Origin: Deltaproteobacteria bacterium
GTDB taxonomy: Bacteria > Desulfobacterota_B > Binatia > Binatales > Binataceae
Length of the DNA stretch: 7,111 nucleotides
Assembly: GCA_021827465.1 (NCBI GenBank)
Contig: JAKAVX010000127.1
Location: 1-7,111, forward strand
Reading direction: 5' to 3'
The notes under the pieces are model-generated. The model was not told where the DNA came from. It ran no database searches and saw nothing but the letters and a program-made list of their open reading frames with translations. Each line of letters begins with the position of its first letter. Position 1 is the first letter of the stretch. Below, piece by piece: positions 1 to 5,559 of this stretch. Position numbers and translations under genes: made by a program.

Positions 1-254
<254 letters not shown>

Positions 255-255
255 C

Positions 256-327
256 GGGCCCGTAGCTCAGCGGTAGAGCGGCCGGCTCATAACTGGTTGC
301 GCGTAGGTTCGAATCCTACCGGGCCCA
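256..327 (+). tRNA. tRNA with CAT anticodon (elongator Met or Ile2)
   Basis: A full cloverleaf can be drawn. The acceptor stem GGGCCCG (256-262) pairs perfectly with CGGGCCC (320-326), with discriminator A327. The D-arm is GCTC/GAGC, and the anticodon stem GCCGG/CTGGT includes two G-U pairs. The loop is CTCATAA with anticodon CAT at 288-290, the variable loop has five bases, and the T-arm is GTAGG-TTCGAAT-CCTAC. CCA is not encoded. G1-C72 is paired and the anticodon stem lacks the three G-C pairs of initiators, so it is not tRNA-fMet. Elongator Met and lysidine-modified Ile2 cannot be separated by eye; the loop and T-arm resemble Ile2 tRNAs. It starts one base after the enolase stop. Confidence 0.93.
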
Positions 328-336
328 CTCTTCGGC

Positions 337-367
337 TTGACAGGCCGCCCGTTCGTGGAGTACGAAT
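337..367 (+). promoter_or_regulatory. Candidate sigma70-type promoter for tRNA-Glu
   Basis: A perfect -35 box TTGACA (337-342) is followed after 18 bases by TACGAA (361-366), a weak -10 that keeps the important TA start. Initiation near 373 would leave a leader of about 14 bases before the tRNA 5' end at 387. It lies between the two tRNA genes and implies that tRNA-Glu is transcribed independently of eno. Confidence 0.6.
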
Positions 368-386
368 AGGCGGTCTGCCGACCCGC

Positions 387-461
387 GGCGCCATCGTCTA
401 TCGGTTAGGACAGCGCCCTTTCAAGGCGCAGAGACGGGTTCGATTCCCGTTGGCGCTACCA
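387..461 (+). tRNA. tRNA-Glu (TTC)
   Basis: The acceptor stem GGCGCCA (387-393) pairs with TGGCGCT (451-457), with one G-U pair at the end. Discriminator A458 is followed by an encoded CCA (459-461). The anticodon stem GCGCC/GGCGC encloses the loop CTTTCAA with anticodon TTC at 420-422. The T-arm is ACGGG-TTCGATT-CCCGT. This tRNA is the integration target: its 3' end from base 434 onward is repeated at 5530. The gene stays whole because the incoming element restored the 3' end. No convincing terminator follows it directly at 462-500, so transcription may run into the island. Confidence 0.97.
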
Positions 462-463
462 AA
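434..463 (+). repeat. attL: 30-bp direct repeat, left copy, inside tRNA-Glu
   Basis: This 30-bp segment covers the T-arm, 3' acceptor strand and CCA of tRNA-Glu plus two following A's. It is identical to 5530-5559. The flanks differ on both sides (GAG before and TTC after here; TTC before and AAA after there), which sets the limits. Exact duplication of a tRNA 3' end at the far side of a gene block is the signature of tyrosine-recombinase integration. Confidence 0.92.
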
Positions 464-471
464 TTCGGCCT

Positions 472-833
472 GATTTTGCAAGGGGATGCGCTGCATCCGG
501 CGACGACGTCGCGGTCTTGGCTCGGGGCGTGGTCATCAATGGCTGCGTTCTGGCGAATAGCGCACCGCTGGCGCTCGACCGATCCGATCGCGGGCTCACG
601 GCATGGCCCGCGGGGCGGTATCATCTCGGGCCGAACCAGCTCTGGCTGTACGCCGGCAATCCGCGAAGCTGGGATTCCGCTATTGGGGTCCGGCGACCAC
701 AACGAGCATCGTGGCCAGGGCGGTTCCGCTACTGACAGTCCCGTCGTTCCGCTCTACGAGCGGGGAGCCGGGGTTCCGGCGCGGCGCGCTTCGCTGGCGC
801 CGCATCCTCGCCCGGCTTTGGCTTCTCGCTTAG
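472..833 (+). pseudogene. S26-family (TraF/signal-peptidase-like) serine protease remnant, 5'-truncated and frameshifted
   Basis: From 472 the frame reads ...GDDVAVLARGVVINGCVL..., then GRYHLGPNQLWLYAGNPR followed by SWDS ending at 678. This fits the second half of S26 peptidases such as TraF: the GD box, the 'V-x-ING' strand and the final 'L-G-x-N-x-x-S-x-D-S-R-Y-x-G-P' box. After Ser the frame breaks; reading on from 678 in the next frame gives RYWGPATTTSIVARAVPLL, the expected continuation. One C has apparently been lost from a short C run near 677, and the shifted frame ends at TAG 831. The N-terminal part with the catalytic Ser and Lys regions is absent because the fragment starts at the att junction. 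In conjugative elements TraF processes the pilin or a transfer protein; plain signal peptidase I relatives cannot be excluded. It is non-functional and probably left over from a larger mobile element. Confidence 0.6.
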
Positions 834-849
834 CTTAGGACCTGAGGCT

Positions 850-864
850 CCGGCTCGAAGCCGG
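850..864. promoter_or_regulatory. Perfect 15-bp palindrome, candidate operator
   Basis: CCGGCT-CGA-AGCCGG forms 6-bp arms around a 3-base centre. It sits six bases upstream of the candidate -35 box of the antitoxin-toxin operon. Xre-type antitoxins usually bind palindromes at their own promoter, so this could be the autoregulatory operator. No second copy was found nearby, and GC-rich DNA makes such palindromes fairly common. Confidence 0.35.
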
Positions 865-870
865 CGGCGC

Positions 871-899
871 TTGACCAGGGCGTCCCGCTGAGGTACTCT
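871..899 (+). promoter_or_regulatory. Candidate promoter of the antitoxin-RES operon
   Basis: TTGACC (871-876) matches the -35 consensus at five of six bases. Exactly 17 bases later TACTCT (894-899) keeps the key T-A----T positions of a -10 box. Transcription would start near 906, about 65 bases before the antitoxin start. It is the best promoter-like pair between the dead protease and the first intact gene. Confidence 0.5.
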
Positions 900-971
900 G
901 GAGCAGAGGCAGGGGCATATAAGGGGGCATGCGCAAGGGCGTCCCGACCCACAGCCTCGAAGAGGATGAAT

Positions 972-1361
972 ATGCCGCTGACAGCGCGAGTGCAAGTTGC
1001 AAAGGTTTTGGAAAAGGTTCATGACCGGGTCTATCACACGGAGGACGCCGCATTGGTCAAAGACTTAGCGCACGCGCTTGGGCGTCCTACTCTCGCGCGT
1101 TTGACGGATACGCCGGATCTCAAAACGATCACCCGGTGGTCGATGGGCCGCAACCGCCCGTCCGCCGATCGTCTTGATCGACTGCGGCATGCCGCGATGG
1201 CATATTATGCATTAATTGATTTTGGACTCACCCCAACAAATGCCGAGCAATGGTTTCGTGGAGCGAATCCCGTACTCGATTTTGCGATGCCCGTCGACGT
1301 ATTACGCGAGGGCCGGTACGCCGACGTCTTAAGCGCCGTAAGAAATCACGCGAGCGAGTAG
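972..1361 (+). CDS. Xre/MbcA/ParS-type antitoxin of a RES toxin-antitoxin pair
   Basis: A 129-residue protein with the layout of RES-partner antitoxins (DUF2384, MbcA/ParS/Xre toxin-binding family). The N-terminal two-thirds is helical and includes a helix-turn-helix-like stretch around TLARLTDTPDLKTITRW. The C-terminal part contains the toxin-binding module: AEQWFRGANPVLDF, then PVDVLREGRYADVL, matching the 'NP-x-L-x-x-x-P-x-x-L-x-x-G-x-x-x-x-V' pattern of the family. It should block the RES active site and repress its own promoter. Start choice: GAGGA at 962-966 is correctly spaced (five bases) for ATG 972; an ATG at 966 in the same frame would add two residues but overlaps that site. The stop is 11 bases before the toxin's GTG, so the two genes form an operon with antitoxin first. 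Confidence 0.85.
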   Translation: MPLTARVQVAKVLEKVHDRVYHTEDAALVKDLAHALGRPTLARLTDTPDLKTITRWSMGRNRPSADRLDRLRHAAMAYYALIDFGLTPTNAEQWFRGANPVLDFAMPVDVLREGRYADVLSAVRNHASE

Positions 1362-1372
1362 CACTTTCACAC

Positions 1373-2080
1373 GTGTACTACCGACTTTCCGAATTTTGGC
1401 GCGTGGGATACCATGCGTCGCCTCTCGACGTCTCGCTCGAATACCAGGACGGTTCAGGACGCTTTGACGATCCGGAGCGCAAGCTTACCGTGCTCTACGG
1501 CGGTGATTCAGCGACGACGTGTATCCTTGAGGTGGCGCTGCCGTGGAAACCGCATGTCGATGCATCTTACGTTCGGCAGGCAGAAGCACCCAGCGAAGAC
1601 ATGGATACGGACGAACAGCGCCTCGCGCTTGACCAGGCTGAACGCGACCGTGAAATTGCGGAGCGGCCGCCTGCCATGCCGACGTCGCTCTACGACAAAT
1701 CCAAGGTCTTCGCTCAGCTCGCAAAGCCGATCGTGCTCTGCGACCTCGACGACGTATCGGTTCGTACTCAGCTCTCGAAAGTTGCCGTCGTAAGCGCCAC
1801 GATGGCCGCATGCAACGTTCCTCAACTCGACCGATCTGTGATCATGGCTCAGGGCCCGCACTTGGAAATAACGCGCGCCATCTCTGGCTTTCTCATGCGC
1901 GAAGCATTTGGCGGAAACCAGTTCGCCGGAATTCGCACGATCTCTCGCTGGAAGGGTGAGGTATTCGTTCTTTTCCAAGATAGATATGAGCTTGCCTCAC
2001 CATTGGTCGGGCCTATTCGTTTGCATCGCGAAGATCCGGATGTCATCCGAGCCGCGACGATGACTGGTCTGGTCCCGTAG
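1373..2080 (+). CDS. RES-domain toxin (NAD+ phosphorylase family)
   Basis: A 235-residue RES-domain protein directly downstream of its antitoxin. Characterised relatives, such as MbcT of Mycobacterium tuberculosis, degrade NAD+ by phosphorolysis and stop growth. The residues that define RES are present: Arg4 in YYRL near the start, the G-x-G-R-F-D-D turn at 27-33, Tyr42 in VLYGG, Glu53 in CILE, and Ser191 in RTISRW followed by VFVLF. The toxin therefore looks catalytically intact. A charged, probably flexible stretch at about 70-100 (APSEDMDTDEQ onward) interrupts the core. The start is taken as GTG 1373 because the domain begins at once with YYRL; its ribosome-binding site is weak, in keeping with translation coupled to the antitoxin. 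The frame is open back to an ATG at 1250, but that would add 41 Arg-rich residues read inside the antitoxin gene, which is unlikely to be real. Confidence 0.85.
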   Translation: MYYRLSEFWRVGYHASPLDVSLEYQDGSGRFDDPERKLTVLYGGDSATTCILEVALPWKPHVDASYVRQAEAPSEDMDTDEQRLALDQAERDREIAERPPAMPTSLYDKSKVFAQLAKPIVLCDLDDVSVRTQLSKVAVVSATMAACNVPQLDRSVIMAQGPHLEITRAISGFLMREAFGGNQFAGIRTISRWKGEVFVLFQDRYELASPLVGPIRLHREDPDVIRAATMTGLVP

Positions 2081-2103
2081 TCAATGCTGTTGGTGCGACT
2101 GAG

Positions 2104-3897
2104 TTGACACACGCATCGCAGGGCCCCAACGGTGCCGCCCCCGCTCCGCGTCAGGATGATCGAATCACGCGCCTCATCGACAACGGCGTTGGCCTGAACA
2201 CATTCAATGTGCTGCGCGAGCTTAACGCGATCGCCACCACTGCCCGAGAGAACGATCCTTCACTCGAGCGGGCCGCGCACTGCGAAGCCAACGTCCTGAC
2301 CATCTTTGAAGACGCCAACAGCCTCAGCCGCTTCGGGCCGGATCTCCAGCACTACCTGAACGAAACCGACATTCCGTATCTCCGAGAGCGCGCCGCTGCT
2401 ACGGCGGACCCACGGGCGCGCGCACGCTACACGCACGCGATCGTCAAAATGACCAACCGCCACGACGACGGGAACGCCGCAGTCGATGCGGCGATCGACG
2501 CCTTGCGCACCGCAAGGTCAAGCTCGGAAACCGGTACCAAAAGCGCCGAGGATTTTCACACGCTCGTCGACGTCTATCCACTCGCGTTTCGGCTCGCACG
2601 ACGCTTTCGCGCCACGGAGCGTCTCCTTGAAGAAGGAATCGCGTTCCTGGGTGAGGCCGACAGCCCATTCGTCCATGCACAGACGCGACTCTTCTCGCTT
2701 ATCATTGCTGAAGTACGCTTCACCGACGATCACGCGCACAGGATGCGCGATGCTTCCATCCGTCTCATCTATGATGCGGGCGGCGAGCACGGCGACGTAA
2801 TCTCCGTAGCCACGTCGGCCCGTCGTCTTGCCGATCGCTTGGGCGAGCCGCATCAGCCGTGGCTAGAAGCTGAAGCGAAGGCGCTTGAGGCTCGACTTGA
2901 ATACAACCAGCATCCCTTGCTGGTGCAGATGCTCTGTAACCGGCTTCTTCGAATTTATCAGATTCTCGGGGATGAGCCAAGGTCGACGGCGACGATCGCT
3001 CGCGGGCGCGCGGCCAGCGCCGACATGGAATACACCGTCGTCTCCGTCGAACTGGAAGGAGCAGAAGAAAGCGAAGCTACGTACCGCGCGCATGCGCGCG
3101 AAGTATATGCGAAGTATGGGCCGTTCGGGGCCCTTGCATGGCTGGCCACAAACGCGCTCTTCCCGAAGGTCAAAGACGTCCAACGCGCGATGGCCGACCT
3201 CGAAGCCAAGGGCATTGGAACCTTCAGGAAAATAGCAACAACCCTTGTATCGGCCGATGAGCGATTGATTGCGCAAGATCCGCCAAACTATGCGTTCGAT
3301 GAACAATACAGCATTGCGTGGAGACTCGCGGTACAAGCGAATGCCATGTACCTGGAGGAGTTTTTCAATGCCGGCTTGAGGCTGAACCACATTGTTGAGT
3401 TCCTTCGTGCGTCATGGTTCGGTGCCGACGAGAATAGGACCGATGCCGCAATTGTGCCGAACGATCTGGTGGATCTCCTCAGGCCTCCACTTCGCCTTTT
3501 CTTTGATGTGCTTGATGGCGATGACGAACTCCGCATACCGGCACTCGATTCGCTCGCATTGCGTTTTGAAGCCGTGCTCCGTAAACTAGCGCGCCTGGCC
3601 GGAGTTCCGCATGTGCGGGCGACCGACCGTGAAAACCGCCCACTGATCGAGCATGCGGGACTCGAACTGCTCGATCGCGAGCGGATGATCGCGGTCGCGG
3701 GTGCGGATCTCGTGGCGTTCGCGAAGCATACGCTTGTGCGTGCTCCAGAAGGCCTGCGGGATCGCATAGGGCACGCGATCCTCCACTTCGGCGACTACGG
3801 AATCCTCGACCTGTATGCGATGCTCCTCCTCCTCCTCCGCTTCGCAGCCATCGTCACACGCGCTGCAGAAACCGTGCGCAAGGAGACGTGTTTATAA
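2104..3897 (+). CDS. DUF4209-like large helical protein with C-terminal HEPN-type RxxxxH motif
   Basis: A 597-residue, almost wholly alpha-helical soluble protein without signal peptide or clear membrane segment. The C-terminal part resembles the DUF4209 family, whose hallmark is RNxxxHG: here it reads RDRIGHA, with Arg552, Asp553 and His557, preceded by helical segments LDSLALRFEAVLRKLARLAG (about 475-495) and LVAFAKHTLVRAPEGL. R-[N/D/H]-x-x-x-H is also the catalytic signature of HEPN ribonucleases, so RNA cleavage is a reasonable guess. The N-terminal 450 residues are helical-repeat-like and not otherwise recognised. It begins with TTG, 23 bases after the RES stop; no better start exists upstream before the stop at 1987, and the next is GTG 2209. 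The Shine-Dalgarno is poor, so coupling to the RES gene is likely. I infer a third component of the defence cluster; function unproven. Confidence 0.72.
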   Translation: MTHASQGPNGAAPAPRQDDRITRLIDNGVGLNTFNVLRELNAIATTARENDPSLERAAHCEANVLTIFEDANSLSRFGPDLQHYLNETDIPYLRERAAATADPRARARYTHAIVKMTNRHDDGNAAVDAAIDALRTARSSSETGTKSAEDFHTLVDVYPLAFRLARRFRATERLLEEGIAFLGEADSPFVHAQTRLFSLIIAEVRFTDDHAHRMRDASIRLIYDAGGEHGDVISVATSARRLADRLGEPHQPWLEAEAKALEARLEYNQHPLLVQMLCNRLLRIYQILGDEPRSTATIARGRAASADMEYTVVSVELEGAEESEATYRAHAREVYAKYGPFGALAWLATNALFPKVKDVQRAMADLEAKGIGTFRKIATTLVSADERLIAQDPPNYAFDEQYSIAWRLAVQANAMYLEEFFNAGLRLNHIVEFLRASWFGADENRTDAAIVPNDLVDLLRPPLRLFFDVLDGDDELRIPALDSLALRFEAVLRKLARLAGVPHVRATDRENRPLIEHAGLELLDRERMIAVAGADLVAFAKHTLVRAPEGLRDRIGHAILHFGDYGILDLYAMLLLLLRFAAIVTRAAETVRKETCL

Positions 3898-3972
3898 AGT
3901 GTACGTGCTGCGTGGGATGATTTCGTTGTTCGTGAAGACGGTAACAGAGAGCCAACGATGAGCGTGCGAAGC

Positions 3973-3978
3973 GAGGGG
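3973..3978 (+). promoter_or_regulatory. Ribosome-binding site of the SIR2-RES gene
   Basis: GAGGGG lies eight bases before TTG 3987, ideal spacing. The alternative GTG 3993 would be 14 bases away, so TTG is preferred. Confidence 0.6.
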
Positions 3979-3986
3979 ATAGGCGA

Positions 3987-5360
3987 TTGGACGTGACCAC
4001 TCGTCGGCAGATTGACCGGCTAGGGCGAATGCTTGTGCACCGTCAAGGCAGGCATGAAGGCGCGTATGTACTGCTCACGGGCGCGGGGGCGTCCATCAGT
4101 AGCGGCTACCCGTCGGGATCAAGGGTCCGCGACGAATATCTTCAGTTTCTTTATGGGAAGCTGGACGTGCAGCAGCTAGCTCGCCTATTTCAGGAAGAGT
4201 TTGGTGAAGCAGCTTCGTTCAGCGCGGTGTCTGGCCGGATGAAGCAGCGGTTTGCAGAAGACAGTATGCGGGCGGTGATAGGTCCTCTATTCCAATCTGC
4301 CACGCCCAATGCAGCGTATAAGAAACTAAGTGGACTGATCGACAACCGTTTCTTCGCACTTGATGTTTTTACGACCAATTGGGACCCCGCTCTCGAAACT
4401 TGTGTTGAACGGGCAAAACCAGTTGTGGAAGTTGCAGACATGCGCATTGGCACGGAATGGCATTTCAAGATACATAAGCTACATGGAACCTTCGATCGCC
4501 CCGAGACCCTCGTTTGGGATCAAGATGTCCTTAGAAAGTGGCAGATCGACAAGCTGCGTGCAGAGCTCTACGAGCATCCCCTCCTGGTAATCGGGTACTC
4601 GGCTTCTGACCGTGATGTTATGGACGCCATACTACCTGCGATCAGGGAATCGCCGATCAGGGAGGCTTGGGTCGTTGGGCTTTCAAGTGACAAAGCGCCA
4701 TCTGCCGAAATCCGGTCGCTCCTTGAGGCAGCTGACAAACCTAATAACTACATCAATGCGTCCTTTGATGAGTTCATCGATGAGTTTTGCAAAGCAGTGG
4801 AAGCGAAACGGCGCGAAATGCGCGCCAGCGACATATCGATGGCGCGATTTGTTCCGTTTACGGGGAACGTCTATAGGGTGGTGCGGGTTGGATTCCCGTG
4901 GAAACCACCCCAGGCAATGATGGTCGGGGGGCGTTTTCACTCAGCGGGAGGTCATGTACTCTACGCAGCATCTACACCAGAACTAGCGTTTGACGAACTA
5001 CAGAGCGTCTTTAGGCCGACGGCAGAAATCGAAGATTTAGTGCCGCCGGCAGCACGTCTGTCAAGCGATCCAGACGCCCGCCCGTGGACTTTGGTTGAGC
5101 TGAAACTCAATCTGCACAAATGCCTCGATCTCAGGTCCGAGAAGACTCGTCGCGAATGGGAGGTTGACCTACACGATCTCGTTGGAAGCGATTTGTCCGT
5201 CTCTCAAGGCCTAGCAGTTAGGGCGCGCGAAGCCGGCGCGGAAGGCATTGTTGCGCCCTCCCGACTCTCCTCAAATGCAGCCAGCATTGCGGTCTTTTCT
5301 GATGCACTCTTGACTGAGAGCAGCATCAGCATTGTACGACAACTGCCTATGGACGATTGA
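3987..5360 (+). CDS. SIR2-RES fusion: two NAD+-consuming domains in one protein
   Basis: A 457-residue two-domain protein. Residues 25-270 form a SIR2-like fold as in defence NADases (ThsA, DSR, SIR2-HerA type): LTGAGASISSG (30-40) is the NAD+ pocket, FTTNWD (128-133) holds Asn131, KLHGTF (164-169) holds His166, and VIGYSASDRDV (201-211) closes the Rossmann core. Asn and His are the expected catalytic pair. Residues 287-445 form a RES domain: VYRVVR with Arg297, VGGRFHSAGG (313-322), VLYAASTPELAFDE with Tyr326 and Glu337, and APSRLS with Ser425 before the strand IAVF. Both active sites appear complete, implying NAD+ hydrolysis and NAD+ phosphorolysis from one chain. The start is TTG 3987 with a good ribosome-binding site. 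It follows the DUF4209-like gene by 89 bases. Codon use looks more A/T-tolerant (many TTA, CTA, AGA, AGT) than its neighbours, suggesting separate origin. I do not know a named family with this architecture. Confidence 0.88.
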   Translation: MDVTTRRQIDRLGRMLVHRQGRHEGAYVLLTGAGASISSGYPSGSRVRDEYLQFLYGKLDVQQLARLFQEEFGEAASFSAVSGRMKQRFAEDSMRAVIGPLFQSATPNAAYKKLSGLIDNRFFALDVFTTNWDPALETCVERAKPVVEVADMRIGTEWHFKIHKLHGTFDRPETLVWDQDVLRKWQIDKLRAELYEHPLLVIGYSASDRDVMDAILPAIRESPIREAWVVGLSSDKAPSAEIRSLLEAADKPNNYINASFDEFIDEFCKAVEAKRREMRASDISMARFVPFTGNVYRVVRVGFPWKPPQAMMVGGRFHSAGGHVLYAASTPELAFDELQSVFRPTAEIEDLVPPAARLSSDPDARPWTLVELKLNLHKCLDLRSEKTRREWEVDLHDLVGSDLSVSQGLAVRAREAGAEGIVAPSRLSSNAASIAVFSDALLTESSISIVRQLPMDD

Positions 5361-5396
5361 CGAAGTTCCTGACCTAGCGAGTCCTTGCGCCGCCGT

Positions 5397-5417
5397 CGTC
5401 TAACGGCCGTCTAACGG
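5397..5417 (+). repeat. Tandem 10-mer CGTCTAACGG, two copies
   Basis: CGTCTAACGG occurs at 5397-5406 and again at 5408-5417, one base apart. The first copy with preceding bases (GTCGTCTAACGG) resembles the D-arm start of tRNA-Glu and tRNA-Gln genes; ATCGTCTATCGG in the tRNA-Glu here differs at two of twelve bases. It may be a tRNA scrap or a protein-binding site. Confidence 0.5.
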
Positions 5418-5431
5418 ATTTCGCGAAAAAT

Positions 5432-5520
5432 GCCGGGATTCGAGGGGATGAGCCGGGACTCGGAAACGCGAAAACCCTTACCGGACGGGACTTTCCGGTA
5501 ATCGACGGGAGCGGCCGGGA
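5432..5520 (+). repeat. Five phased copies of G[A/C]CGGGA next to the right att site
   Basis: The heptamer G[A/C]CGGGA starts at 5432, 5452, 5484, 5504 and 5514, all in one orientation. The steps are 20, 32, 20 and 10 bases, close to 2, 3, 2 and 1 helical turns. No gene is visible at 5361-5529. The position, within 100 bp of the att core, is where arm-type integrase or excision-factor sites are expected. That role is inferred. Confidence 0.5.
5478..5501. repeat. Inverted repeat TTACCGG / CCGGTAA
   Basis: TTACCGG (5478-5484) is the exact reverse complement of CCGGTAA (5495-5501), with ten bases between. It lacks a following T run, so it is not a classic terminator. It sits inside the phased heptamer cluster and could be part of the same binding array. 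Confidence 0.45.
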
Positions 5521-5529
5521 CCCCGATTC

Positions 5530-5559
5530 ACGGGTTCGATTCCCGTTGGCGCTACCAAA
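5530..5559 (+). repeat. attR: 30-bp direct repeat, right copy
   Basis: Identical to 434-463: T-arm, acceptor strand and CCA of tRNA-Glu plus two A's. Nothing upstream can complete a tRNA, so this is a detached 3' end, as left at the far end of an element integrated at a tRNA 3' end. Confidence 0.92.

Larger units (their letters stand above)
434..5559. mobile_element. 5.1-kb genomic island in tRNA-Glu
   Basis: The element is bounded by perfect 30-bp repeats of the tRNA-Glu 3' end. It carries, left to right, a dead S26 protease fragment, an Xre/RES toxin-antitoxin pair, a DUF4209/HEPN-like gene, a SIR2-RES fusion gene and a gene-free right end with short repeats. There is no integrase, transposase, replication or structural gene inside, so it cannot move on its own as it stands; it would need an integrase in trans or is a deletion derivative. 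The only recombinase in the window, a broken one, lies just outside the right repeat. Cargo content suggests a defence islet. Confidence 0.82.

Noticed and set aside
256..327. Initiator tRNA-fMet
   Set aside because: The first acceptor pair is a normal G-C, and the anticodon stem lacks the three consecutive G-C pairs of initiators.
421..702. 93-residue - strand open frame ending in [13 protein letters not shown]
   Set aside because: Its recognisable tail is only the antisense of tRNA-Glu; the rest is antisense of the protease remnant.
781..803. GC-rich hairpin GCGGCGC...GCGCCGC as a terminator
   Set aside because: No T run follows, and it lies in the GC-rich tail of the protease remnant; stems like this are expected by chance.
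476..838. 120-residue + strand open frame after tRNA-Glu
   Set aside because: It is out of frame with the S26 protease homology in the same DNA, has no family resemblance and starts without a ribosome-binding site; treated as a shadow of the pseudogene.
1508..1978. 156-residue - strand open frame
   Set aside because: Antisense to the well-supported RES toxin, with no family resemblance; GC-rich genes commonly produce such frames.
2084..2107. Seven-codon frame between the RES and DUF4209-like genes
   Set aside because: It overlaps the TTG start by its stop codon but is too short, with no ribosome-binding site; positional coincidence is likely.
2863..3390. 175-residue - strand open frame
   Set aside because: Antisense shadow of the DUF4209-like gene; no motif and no context support.
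5396..5557. A second, complete tRNA-Glu
   Set aside because: A D-arm-like piece and a perfect T-arm/acceptor end exist, but they are about 130 bases apart with no matching 5' acceptor strand or anticodon arm; only the 3' end is real.
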